DNA from: a virus
Length of the DNA stretch: 51,453 nucleotides
Virus record (IMG/VR): IMGVR_UViG_3300020195_000035
Coordinates: 1-51,453 of that record
Strand: one strand, 5' to 3'
The notes under the pieces were generated by a model, which was not told the DNA's origin, ran no database searches, and was given only the letters and a program-made list of their open reading frames with translations. How positions within the stretch are numbered: the first letter of the stretch is position 1; each line of letters starts with the position of its first letter. Shown piece by piece: positions 14,777-21,641 of this stretch. The position numbers were made by a program, and so were the translations under genes.

Positions 14777-15853
14777 TCAATCCACCAAACCTACAGAGCG
14801 CATAACACGCCGCGCCGAAACAACGTATTCAATACCCAACTTTTCTGAGCGCGCAAAATCTTGAACCAGCCGCTTTGCCGAAACCACTCTGCTTATCGTG
14901 CTCATAGCCTTATTGGTCGCAAGAATTTGTTGCATATCCACACTCACCAAAACCCAACCCTGTTTTTCTGCGCGACGGCGAACCGCCGCAACCAGCACGT
15001 CCCACAAATCATACTCATTACGCTGAATCTTGATTGTGACTTGTACTTGATCCTCAGGCTGCAAATCATAATCATCCAAATCCTGCGCATCATTGATGAT
15101 GATCTGCCACTTTCGGATAGTGGCGCGCGTCACTGACTTAAGGGTTTTGTCGGTGGTGTTGTAAATCAACACACGGGGCTGAAAGGTATCCCCGAAATGC
15201 ACGGGATAGGGGCTACCCACATAATGAATCACCCCTTGATCCGGGTTTATGCGCTTGGAATTATTCTTGTGTTCATTGTGCCGGTGCCCAAAGATTTTGA
15301 CTTTCTGCGGCATGTGAATATCCCCGGAAACAATCGTGGCGTTTGGAGCACGCTTCACCACCGTACCAGCGGTAAACCCAGCCTTTAGCTTGTGGCCGTT
15401 TGCGTAAGCACCCATGAAGGGTTGGTGCATCACCACCAATGGAGCATCCTTCGATTCGGCGTTCATGCACCACTTACGATAGTTGGCTTGGTGGGGGATC
15501 ACCCACACGTCACATCCACCGATATTCAGGACTGTTTCATTTTTAATATAAGTGACGTTATCCAACTCCCCTAAGAACTCGAAAAAGGGTTGGTCGGGGT
15601 TGATGTAATCGTGATTCCCCACGACCACTGTTACCGGCAAGACGGCGGCAAGGCGCTTCAAATACCTTGTGATCTTGGCGATTAACTCGGCGGCATGATG
15701 ATCTTTCTCATGGGTTAAATCACCCGCGATGATTAGATGATCGACCCGCCGACACTCGATCTGCTTTTGAAGCCACTTGAAAACCCGAAAGCGATAAGAG
15801 TCTAAGGGCCGCAGCGTCAAATGTAAGTCTGCTGTGATAAGAATTTTTGCCAT
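14777..15853 (-). CDS. SbcD/Mre11-like (gp47-like) nuclease, 358 aa
   Basis: Metallophosphoesterase subunit of the recombination exonuclease. Motifs in order: ILITADLHL (D-x-H), IIAGDLTHEK (GDxxH), VVVGNHDY (GNHD), and IFGHRHN. I chose the ATG giving MAKILITADLH, the usual family start; a GTG 45 bases upstream adds unconserved residues. Neither start has a clear ribosome site. The first 133 bases overlap, in another frame, the end of the upstream nuclease gene, suggesting coupled translation. Confidence 0.85.
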   Translation of the reverse strand: MAKILITADLHLTLRPLDSYRFRVFKWLQKQIECRRVDHLIIAGDLTHEKDHHAAELIAKITRYLKRLAAVLPVTVVVGNHDYINPDQPFFEFLGELDNVTYIKNETVLNIGGCDVWVIPHQANYRKWCMNAESKDAPLVVMHQPFMGAYANGHKLKAGFTAGTVVKRAPNATIVSGDIHMPQKVKIFGHRHNEHKNNSKRINPDQGVIHYVGSPYPVHFGDTFQPRVLIYNTTDKTLKSVTRATIRKWQIIINDAQDLDDYDLQPEDQVQVTIKIQRNEYDLWDVLVAAVRRRAEKQGWVLVSVDMQQILATNKAMSTISRVVSAKRLVQDFARSEKLGIEYVVSARRVMRSVGLVD

Positions 15854-16385
15854 AGAGCACACGTCGTAGCCGCCGGTAGGGAAGCAACAGGATGTCACGA
15901 AAGTAAAACCCGAAAATACCGTAGGTCGGCAGTATGATCCTGATGCCGTGCTGTGGCATCCCGCAAGTCAGCAGCAATATAGCGCCAGCTTTATTTGAGA
16001 ATACCATTTCCTCTTTGAAGTTCTGCTTTGCGATCAGAAGGGGGGCGAGTTTGCACTGCTTTGCTTTTTTTCTAGTTTGCCGCCACGCTTTTACCAGCTT
16101 TCCATGCAAGCCATAAACGGGCATGTGGTAATCAAGCTGATTCAAATGCTTACACTCAATGGAGAAGGCTTTGATGAGGGGATCACCCATCGGGTCAATG
16201 GCTGATATATCCCCGCCCTGCGTTTGCGTACCCTTCTTTTGAAATCTTCTTCGTACCGTGTCTCTGCCGCCACTCATTGCGCTGCGCCAATAGAGATCAT
16301 CCCGCGTATGGTCGCTCACCCACATGCTTAATCGCTCACAAATTATGCGCTCAAACTTTCCACCCTTAGCTTTCGGATTCTTCAT
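15720..16385 (-). CDS. PDDEXK-type endonuclease/resolvase-like protein, 221 aa
   Basis: The core has GGKFERIICERLS near the N-terminus and GGDISAIDP ... FSIECKH about residues 80-100. This matches the layout D-x(n)-E-x-K of PD-(D/E)xK nucleases, including Holliday-junction-resolvase-like phage enzymes. From about residue 178 onward the protein is read from a frame overlapping the SbcD gene, so those 44 residues are shared DNA and may be a non-conserved tail. The exact activity (resolvase or other) cannot be settled by eye. Confidence 0.6.
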   Translation of the reverse strand: MKNPKAKGGKFERIICERLSMWVSDHTRDDLYWRSAMSGGRDTVRRRFQKKGTQTQGGDISAIDPMGDPLIKAFSIECKHLNQLDYHMPVYGLHGKLVKAWRQTRKKAKQCKLAPLLIAKQNFKEEMVFSNKAGAILLLTCGMPQHGIRIILPTYGIFGFYFRDILLLPYRRLRRVLYGKNSYHSRLTFDAAALRLLSLSGFQVASKADRVSAGRSSNHRG

Positions 16386-16647
16386 TTTGTACCTTCAACA
16401 ACCCATACTCCGCTGTTTCACAAAAGCGCTTGGCAGTTCGATAAAACCAAAAGCCCGACTGTCGCCCACCATTCAATAATTCAGCGCTGCTCCAATTGAC
16501 GCTATACTGAAAACGGCCCTGTTTGAAAATGCGATACGACAACAACTTTTCTTTGGAAGTAGCACTGACTGCATACCAGCACGGAAGATCACCCCAAGTC
16601 GTGCCGGGGCTGTGTGTCCACTGAAGCATCTTGTGTATTCCGGGCAT
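16366..16647 (-). CDS. Hypothetical protein, 93 aa
   Basis: Unknown family, aromatic rich (multiple Trp and Tyr), no membrane segment. The ATG is chosen because AAAGGAG lies seven bases before it; an in-frame ATG 51 bases upstream has none. It overlaps the following nuclease start by 20 bases and directly follows the preceding stop, so it is part of the tightly packed replication operon. Confidence 0.6.
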   Translation of the reverse strand: MPGIHKMLQWTHSPGTTWGDLPCWYAVSATSKEKLLSYRIFKQGRFQYSVNWSSAELLNGGRQSGFWFYRTAKRFCETAEYGLLKVQNEESES

Positions 16648-16648
16648 A

Positions 16649-16966
16649 TCAATCTCCTTTTTCCCCACCGGCTTTGGGGTACGGTTTGAGCGCAGCATTC
16701 AAAAGAGCTTCATCAGGATTCAAGTGCACTAGAACTTTCACAGTAGGTTCCTGAAAGCTATTAGCCGCAAGTAGCATTTCCTGAATAATTATATTGGATG
16801 CTAGATCAAGCGCGGGGAACCTTGAATGATGCTGCGTAGCCAAAGGTTTCTTGCCCCGCACGGCAATAACCTCTTTTTCTTCCTGTTCCAAAAGTTCTTT
16901 ATACATAAGCAACTCTCTTACAGAAACACCAAGAAGTACATAACCACGCCTCTCCATTTGCTTCTC
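16649..16966 (-). CDS. Hypothetical protein, 105 aa, N-terminal helix
   Basis: Unknown family. A charged helical segment (RELLMYKELLEQEEKEV) lies near residues 20-36. Start choice is uncertain: ATG follows GGTGAG, but a GTG 15 bases upstream is also possible. Gene packing (stop one base from the next ATG) supports it being real. About 110 bases upstream, before recA's stop, hold only a short GC-rich hairpin and a 15-codon frame that I do not call. Confidence 0.55.
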   Translation of the reverse strand, partial: EKQMERRGYVLLGVSVRELLMYKELLEQEEKEVIAVRGKKPLATQHHSRFPALDLASNIIIQEMLLAANSFQEPTVKVLVHLNPDEALLNAALKPYPKAGGEKGD

Positions 16967-17094
16967 CATTTGTCTCACCACTTCTTTCCATCGGGCAGCG
17001 CCCGGTTTTCGTGTTTATGGTCGGCGCGCTATTTGTTGTAGGCAAGTTTCTCAGTCAGCGGGCACTGGCTTTAACTCATCTGGCATGGGTAACG

Positions 17095-18111
17095 TCATGT
17101 TTTCCCGTCGTACTTTCTGCGCACTGGCGCAAAATCCTGCTCGATCCGCCGCCACGCCTTTTTCACACCGCCGCGCAGCCGTGATCGAAAGGCTCGGTAT
17201 TCTTGGTCGGGCATGGCGTCTAATGTAACCAGATATTTTTTCAATTCCACGGCAGAGTCAAAGCCTGCTGTTTTAGCGCGTTTTACTTCCAACAACCACT
17301 TGGCCCCAGCGGTCACGTCGTCAATGCCAAAGGTGTAAATGATGGGGAACTCGCAATCCCGATGAGGCATCCCAACCTTGTTTTTATCGCACTCGGCCTT
17401 GATGTTTACACCAATGCTGCGGGGAACTCCGTTACGCACCTTCTTGACCTTGCCAATCTTTGTCAGGTACAGAATTTGTGATGCGTAGAAGTCGAGCGCA
17501 CGGCCCCCTGCGCGTTTTGTCTTTCTGCCGTACATCGCATTCACGTTGTCTCTGATCTGTGAAACAATCAGCACCGTCATATTTGCGCCGCTGATCTTCC
17601 GCACCATTTGGCGAAATAACCGACTTAGGGCTTTGGCTTTCTGCATCCCGAACCCGGCCTGCTCCCCGTCTTTCTTTTGTTCTTCCTCATCAGTCAAACT
17701 ATCGAGCGAATCCAGAATATACAGCCCGTGACGCTTGGCCGTTTTTGTTTTCTCAATGCACTGAACCAAGTCTTTAGCCAACGACTCAACCGTATCCAAC
17801 TCTTTCAAGCTGACATTCTTTAGTGGCAAGCCCTGTGTTTGAGCGTACTTTACGTCAAACGCGGACTCTCCCTCGCGGTAATAAATATCTGCCGCATCTT
17901 TGTACTTGTGATAGAAATTGGCGCAGGCTTCAATCATTAAAAGCGTTTTGCCAGCGCTACTATCCCCTATTACATTTGCGATGCGGCTCTCGGCCCACCC
18001 CCCGCCAAGCACACAATCCAGCAAGGTGCAACCAGAGCTAAAGCACTCCACCGTTTTACCCGGCTGAAAGTAGATGTTGTCAGTTTGCTTGGACAAGCGC
18101 CTTCGTTTCAT
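17095..18111 (-). CDS. recA: RecA-like recombinase, 338 aa
   Basis: Strand-exchange protein. Walker A GDSSAGKT lies at residues 49-56. The catalytic glutamate segment YREGESAFDVKYAQTQG corresponds to RecA DAEHALDPxYA. Walker B is LYILDSLDS. Loop L2 context reads SQIRDNVNAMYG and RAGGRALDFYAS, as in bacterial RecA NQIR...GGNALKFYAS. The ATG follows AAAAGGTGG; an upstream GTG is less likely. It lies below the SSB gene behind an intrinsic terminator, so its level may be set by read-through. Confidence 0.9.
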   Translation of the reverse strand: MKRRRLSKQTDNIYFQPGKTVECFSSGCTLLDCVLGGGWAESRIANVIGDSSAGKTLLMIEACANFYHKYKDAADIYYREGESAFDVKYAQTQGLPLKNVSLKELDTVESLAKDLVQCIEKTKTAKRHGLYILDSLDSLTDEEEQKKDGEQAGFGMQKAKALSRLFRQMVRKISGANMTVLIVSQIRDNVNAMYGRKTKRAGGRALDFYASQILYLTKIGKVKKVRNGVPRSIGVNIKAECDKNKVGMPHRDCEFPIIYTFGIDDVTAGAKWLLEVKRAKTAGFDSAVELKKYLVTLDAMPDQEYRAFRSRLRGGVKKAWRRIEQDFAPVRRKYDGKT

Positions 18112-18123
18112 CACTGCCACCTT

Positions 18124-18167
18124 TTAAGAAAAAGATGCCGCTGCCCGATCCTTCAGGCAACGGCATC
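18124..18167 (-). terminator. Intrinsic terminator between SSB and recA
   Basis: On the minus strand GATGCCG pairs with CGGCATC (18134-18140 and 18161-18167), with an inner TGCC/GGCA pair, followed by TTTTTCTT. It may attenuate transcription into recA. Confidence 0.75.
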
Positions 18168-18200
18168 AACATAACCCTATAAATGCACCTGCTTGAACGC

Positions 18201-19259
18201 TTAATCGTCGTCCTCGTCGTCCTCGTCACGGGATGGTTTCTTAGGCCGGGGCTTCTCGTCCTCGTCCTCGTCGTCCTCGTCACGGGATGGTTTCTTACGC
18301 CGGGGCTTCTCGTCCTCGTCGTCCTCGTCGTCCTCGTCACGGGATGGTTTCTTAGGCCGGGGCTTCTCGTCCTCGTCCTCGTCGTCCTCGTCACGGGATG
18401 GTTTCTTAGGCCGGGGCTTCTCGTCCTCGTCGTCCTCGTCCTCGTCGGCAGCAGCCCGCCGCTTTGCTGCACGATCTTTTACGTCCTCATCTTCCTCATC
18501 TTCGGCGTCATCGTGTTTTCCGCGCCGGGGCTTTTCGTCCTCATCCCCTTCTGCATCCTCATCATCCTTGTCACGCTTACCCCCAAACACCTGCGCAATG
18601 TGTTCCTCTTTGTAAAATTTCAGCATGGATGGCAGTGGAAATTCGGTGATCTTTTCCAACCACCGTGCAGCCCTGCCCGGCTCACTGGACAATTGGGTTT
18701 CCTCGCGCGATACAACCCATCCCGTGTAGCGTGTGTTTTTCTTGGTGCCGGTGCGCGTGAAATCCACATCATACCCACTCTCAGGATCATCAATAAAAAG
18801 CGTTTCGTTCGTCTTTTTATTGTAGGCTTGGGCCGAAATGTCCTTATCGGTTGACCACCCTAACGTCCAGACCATCGGGCCTTCCTTTTCCCGATTGCGG
18901 TCAATGACGTACACCAGCACCTTTTGCATCGGGCGCAACTTCTTTATGTAATCTTCGTCTTTGCCGGTGCGCTGCGCGCGTTTGGCCTCATCACAGATCG
19001 GGCAGCGGCCTTTCCCGTGTCGCTCCCGGCACAAATACGACCCGCGCCCACCCACTTCGTAATGCACATAAATGTCAATTCCAAAGTGCTTGCTGTTTTC
19101 CCAAGTCGGGGGCAAAAACCTTATTGTGTTCTCGCCTTCGGGCACTTTGAAGAACTTGATCCCCGGTTTCATAAAGCTGTCAAAATCTCCACCCTGTTGC
19201 TCCCGCCGCTCTTTGGCATCGCCCTCAGAACGCTTCTGATACTTGAATCTCGATTTCAC
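18201..19259 (-). CDS. gp32-like single-stranded DNA-binding protein, 352 aa
   Basis: T4 gp32-like SSB organisation. A basic N-terminus is followed by a core with a zinc-binding set His-x10-Cys-x8-Cys-x2-Cys (VHYEV ... YLCRERHGKGRCPICDEA), close to gp32 H-x12-C-x9-C-x2-C. After residue about 215 comes a very long acidic tail, longer than gp32's, built from four DEKPRPKKPSRDEDDED-type repeats. The acidic tail of gp32 binds replication partners; here it is greatly expanded. The GTG start follows AAAGGAG and overlaps the stop of a small membrane-protein gene. Confidence 0.8.
   Translation of the reverse strand: MKSRFKYQKRSEGDAKERREQQGGDFDSFMKPGIKFFKVPEGENTIRFLPPTWENSKHFGIDIYVHYEVGGRGSYLCRERHGKGRCPICDEAKRAQRTGKDEDYIKKLRPMQKVLVYVIDRNREKEGPMVWTLGWSTDKDISAQAYNKKTNETLFIDDPESGYDVDFTRTGTKKNTRYTGWVVSREETQLSSEPGRAARWLEKITEFPLPSMLKFYKEEHIAQVFGGKRDKDDEDAEGDEDEKPRRGKHDDAEDEEDEDVKDRAAKRRAAADEDEDDEDEKPRPKKPSRDEDDEDEDEKPRPKKPSRDEDDEDDEDEKPRRKKPSRDEDDEDEDEKPRPKKPSRDEDDEDDD
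18227..18445 (-). repeat. Four tandem 54-57 bp repeats in SSB tail
   Basis: Copies begin at 18227, 18281, 18338 and 18392 (spacing 54, 57, 54). Each encodes a basic KPSR core flanked by Asp/Glu runs. Length differences are whole codons, so the frame is kept. Expect copy-number variation by slippage. Confidence 0.9.
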
Positions 19260-19420
19260 TTAGATGCTCCTTTGTTGAAGTGCTTAATGTTTACGTCAGC
19301 CGCCACCCACTTTGCCACATGCCATATAAAGCTGGTGCAAAAAACAAAACTGAACCAGCCCAATAGTACACACAAAAACTCCACAACTTCTCCCCACGAC
19401 AACTCCATGATGTACCCCAT
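19256..19420 (-). CDS. Small single-span membrane protein, 54 aa
   Basis: Too short for most gene callers. The ATG overlaps the stop of the upstream 152-aa gene (TGATG), and its own stop overlaps the SSB GTG (GTGA). This end-to-end coupling strongly suggests a real gene. The central segment (VEFLCVLLGWFSFVFCTSF) is a clear transmembrane helix; the C-terminus is basic. A membrane peptide directly before an SSB is unexpected; it could tether or regulate the replisome. Function unknown. Confidence 0.6.
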   Translation of the reverse strand: MGYIMELSWGEVVEFLCVLLGWFSFVFCTSFIWHVAKWVAADVNIKHFNKGASK

Positions 19421-19878
19421 CAAGTGCCCCCCTTGTGCGCAGTGCGCTCACGGGGCCGCTCATACGACTTGCCTGAATCTTCCGAAAAGTAATTGGAAGT
19501 GTACAAGGCAACCAGATCGCGTAGAGCATACGAGCGCAGTTTGTAGGATTCGCGCAGAGCATCAAGCTGCGCTGATGCAGCTTGCGCAGCCAGTATTCTG
19601 CGCTTGGCTTTTCTTACCCGAATGTGGGCTGAAATCTGATTCTTGAGTTGGGTTTCTGTCGGCTTCTTTTCCCCACTGTGGGACGCCGCTTTCCGCAACT
19701 CATAATCGACCTCAGCCTCGATCTGCTTACTGCGCAATTCAGCACTGTCCTTTTCCGCAAGTGCGGACATGAACAGTTTGCTCACGCTATAAAATGTCTG
19801 CGGTTGGCGGATCAACTCTTTATCAAGATCGTCTTTACTAATCCGCAGCCCACGCTCAAGTTCCTGCAAGTCGTCCAT
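19420..19878 (-). CDS. Hypothetical helical protein, 152 aa (possible recombination mediator)
   Basis: Almost entirely helical and charged: an N-terminal LDKELIRQPQTFYSVSKLFMSAL segment, an AEVDYELRK coil, and an ALRDLVALYTSNYFS ending. This pattern recurs, as I recall, in phage replication operons, and size and position between clamp loader and SSB/recA would suit a UvsY-like loader; that is inference only. I use the ATG giving MDDLQELERG; its ribosome site is weak. It is translationally linked to the small membrane gene below. Confidence 0.55.
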   Translation of the reverse strand: MDDLQELERGLRISKDDLDKELIRQPQTFYSVSKLFMSALAEKDSAELRSKQIEAEVDYELRKAASHSGEKKPTETQLKNQISAHIRVRKAKRRILAAQAASAQLDALRESYKLRSYALRDLVALYTSNYFSEDSGKSYERPRERTAHKGGT

Positions 19879-19897
19879 GCTTAACCATACGGTGTGA

Positions 19898-20827
19898 TTA
19901 CTGAAGGACAACCCTTCCAAGCGACATTAAAACTGGATACAGCCCGTTGACGGGCGGATAAGGCTCGGCAAAGGCATCAAGCACTTCACACAAATATCCG
20001 GCCCGGCTATCTTCAGACGTGTTAAACAGAACGCTTTCGATGTAGGTACACACCACGATGCGTATGCTTTCAGCATTCTTTCCTTTCATTCGCTTTACCA
20101 GCGCAACAGCTTCAGCCCAATGAGGCTTGCCCTGCACAAGCAACTGGCACAAGTCTTTAATCTCCGCATCATCTACTTCCACGGATGCCAGCAATTCGGC
20201 AGCGTCCTCTGTGTACACCAATCCGGCACACTTCGTCAGCAGTGACAACGCCCGCCGGTACGAACCGTGTGATTCTCTAGCAATCAGCTTCAAAACACTT
20301 TCAGACGTTTGAAATAACTCTTTTGATTCCACACGCTCCAAAAGCGCAACAATATCAGCTTTCTTGGCGGGCAAAAGGTTAAACACAGTGCAGCGCGTTT
20401 TAAGAGTTTCAGGAACTTTGGAAATTTCTGTGGTGCAGAAAAACCAGTACGCACCGGCGGGGGGTTCTTCCACACTTTTAAGCAACGCCTGCAATGCCGG
20501 TTTAGAGGCCGCTTGGCATTCATCGTAGATGATCGCCCGCTTACCCGATCCCAAGCCAATAAACTGTAGCACCGATGTCAGTTCGCGGGCGTCGTCAACA
20601 CCGCTCTTAGTAGCGGCATCGACTTCTATGATGTTGTTTGATGAGCAACCCATCTCAGCCGCCACGATCCGCGCAATGGTTGTTTTGCCAACCCCCGGCG
20701 CACCCACAAATAGAAAGGCCCTGCTGGATTTACTCTTGATGATGCTGCGGAGTGCCTTTACCGTGCTCTCACAACCAATCAAATCTTCCAACACCTTCGG
20801 TCGATGTTTTGTAATCAAATCACTCAT
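19898..20827 (-). CDS. Clamp loader ATPase subunit, 309 aa
   Basis: AAA+ clamp loader of the RFC small-subunit/DnaX type, loading the sliding clamp. The N-terminus LITKHRPKVLEDLIG is typical. Walker A GAPGVGKTT is near residue 43. The Walker B position is IIYDECQ (canonical DExx). Sensor 1 reads WFFCTTE, and the arginine-finger region reads ETLKTRC (SRC motif variant). Only one loader gene is seen; small homo-oligomeric loaders are common in phages. A terminator lies upstream and the polymerase and clamp genes lie nearby. Confidence 0.85.
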   Translation of the reverse strand: MSDLITKHRPKVLEDLIGCESTVKALRSIIKSKSSRAFLFVGAPGVGKTTIARIVAAEMGCSSNNIIEVDAATKSGVDDARELTSVLQFIGLGSGKRAIIYDECQAASKPALQALLKSVEEPPAGAYWFFCTTEISKVPETLKTRCTVFNLLPAKKADIVALLERVESKELFQTSESVLKLIARESHGSYRRALSLLTKCAGLVYTEDAAELLASVEVDDAEIKDLCQLLVQGKPHWAEAVALVKRMKGKNAESIRIVVCTYIESVLFNTSEDSRAGYLCEVLDAFAEPYPPVNGLYPVLMSLGRVVLQ

Positions 20828-20840
20828 TCAACGCCTCATT

Positions 20841-20872
20841 AAAAAAACATAGCAGGCTAGTTACAGCCTGCT
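20841..20872 (-). terminator. Intrinsic terminator before clamp loader gene
   Basis: Minus-strand AGCAGGC and GCCTGCT form a 7-bp stem with an 8-base loop, then ATG and TTTTTTT (20841-20847). It separates the 219-aa gene from the clamp loader. Confidence 0.8.
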
Positions 20873-20907
20873 CTGCGGTGACGGGCAACCCCTCACACGA
20901 CTCGGCT

Positions 20908-21567
20908 TTACTTGCTTCCCTTTTTTGACTTCAACGGGCGCTTGACGAATTTAGCCTTCAGGTCGAATCGCGTTCTGCGCCGTGGCGGAAAGGCATCAAC
21001 GGGGGCGGCTTCAATCAATTTCGCGAGTGTCGTTTTTGCCAAAACCACGTCTTTCAATCCCAACCCTTTACGCTGCGCATTACGCCCGAAATAAATCTGC
21101 GTATCCACCGTTTTTTCTGACAAGGCAACACCCAACTTTTTCATTGCGCCATTCGCGCGCTTCGCTGTCCAACCAAGTGCCCCAAGTCGGCGCAGAATGC
21201 CCGTCACGGATACGCCTTCCCAAAGCAGTGAGGGACGCCCCCGCACTGACTTGCCCTTAGCGTCCACGTTCTTGCGTTTCGGCGCGCCCTTCGTTTTAAC
21301 AGAGGGGGTGTCAGCAAAACCCTTCAACAACCGCTCTGACCACTCCTTAAAGTTCAGCGACGGTGTGAAAGCGTTAATAGCCGGTTCTTTTCTGTCCACA
21401 ACCCAAAGCTCCTTTTTGTGCTGGCGCTTCCGGGTGCTATTGCGAAACTCTGCCACAACAGGGGGCAGCATTTCAAAACGATCCCCAAGTCGGTAGGGCT
21501 TGCGCTCTGCGCCCAACTGTTTTTTATACCGAAACTCCAACAAGTCCATCTTTGCTCGTTCTGACAT
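20908..21567 (-). CDS. Hypothetical basic protein, 219 aa, HTH-like domain
   Basis: Family unknown. Very basic with a Lys-rich tail. Residues about 120-165 (GILRRLGALGWTAKRANGAM, then KKLGVALSEKTVDTQIYFGR) look like a small helical DNA-binding fold. The pattern G-V-x-L-S-x2-T-x2-T-x2-Y-x2-R also ends the acidic 336-aa protein encoded at 25395. AAGGAG precedes the ATG. It lies just downstream of the polymerase with a gap of about 75 bases, and a terminator follows it. Confidence 0.6.
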   Translation of the reverse strand: MSERAKMDLLEFRYKKQLGAERKPYRLGDRFEMLPPVVAEFRNSTRKRQHKKELWVVDRKEPAINAFTPSLNFKEWSERLLKGFADTPSVKTKGAPKRKNVDAKGKSVRGRPSLLWEGVSVTGILRRLGALGWTAKRANGAMKKLGVALSEKTVDTQIYFGRNAQRKGLGLKDVVLAKTTLAKLIEAAPVDAFPPRRRTRFDLKAKFVKRPLKSKKGSK

Positions 21568-21641
21568 CTGAACATCTCCTTACTTTAGAACATGGAATTC
21601 AAGAACCCTTTTAACTATACCCCCATTAAAGAAAACTTGCG

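Noticed and set aside
17041-17098. 15-codon frame overlapping the recA stop
   Set aside because: It has ATGA overlap but is too short and without any other support.
18227-18445. CRISPR array
   Set aside because: The units are coding, contiguous, and have no unique spacers; they are protein repeats.
18183-18854. Hydrophobic repetitive plus-strand protein
   Set aside because: It is the antisense of the acidic SSB repeats; Asp/Glu codons read in reverse give Val/Leu-rich strings.
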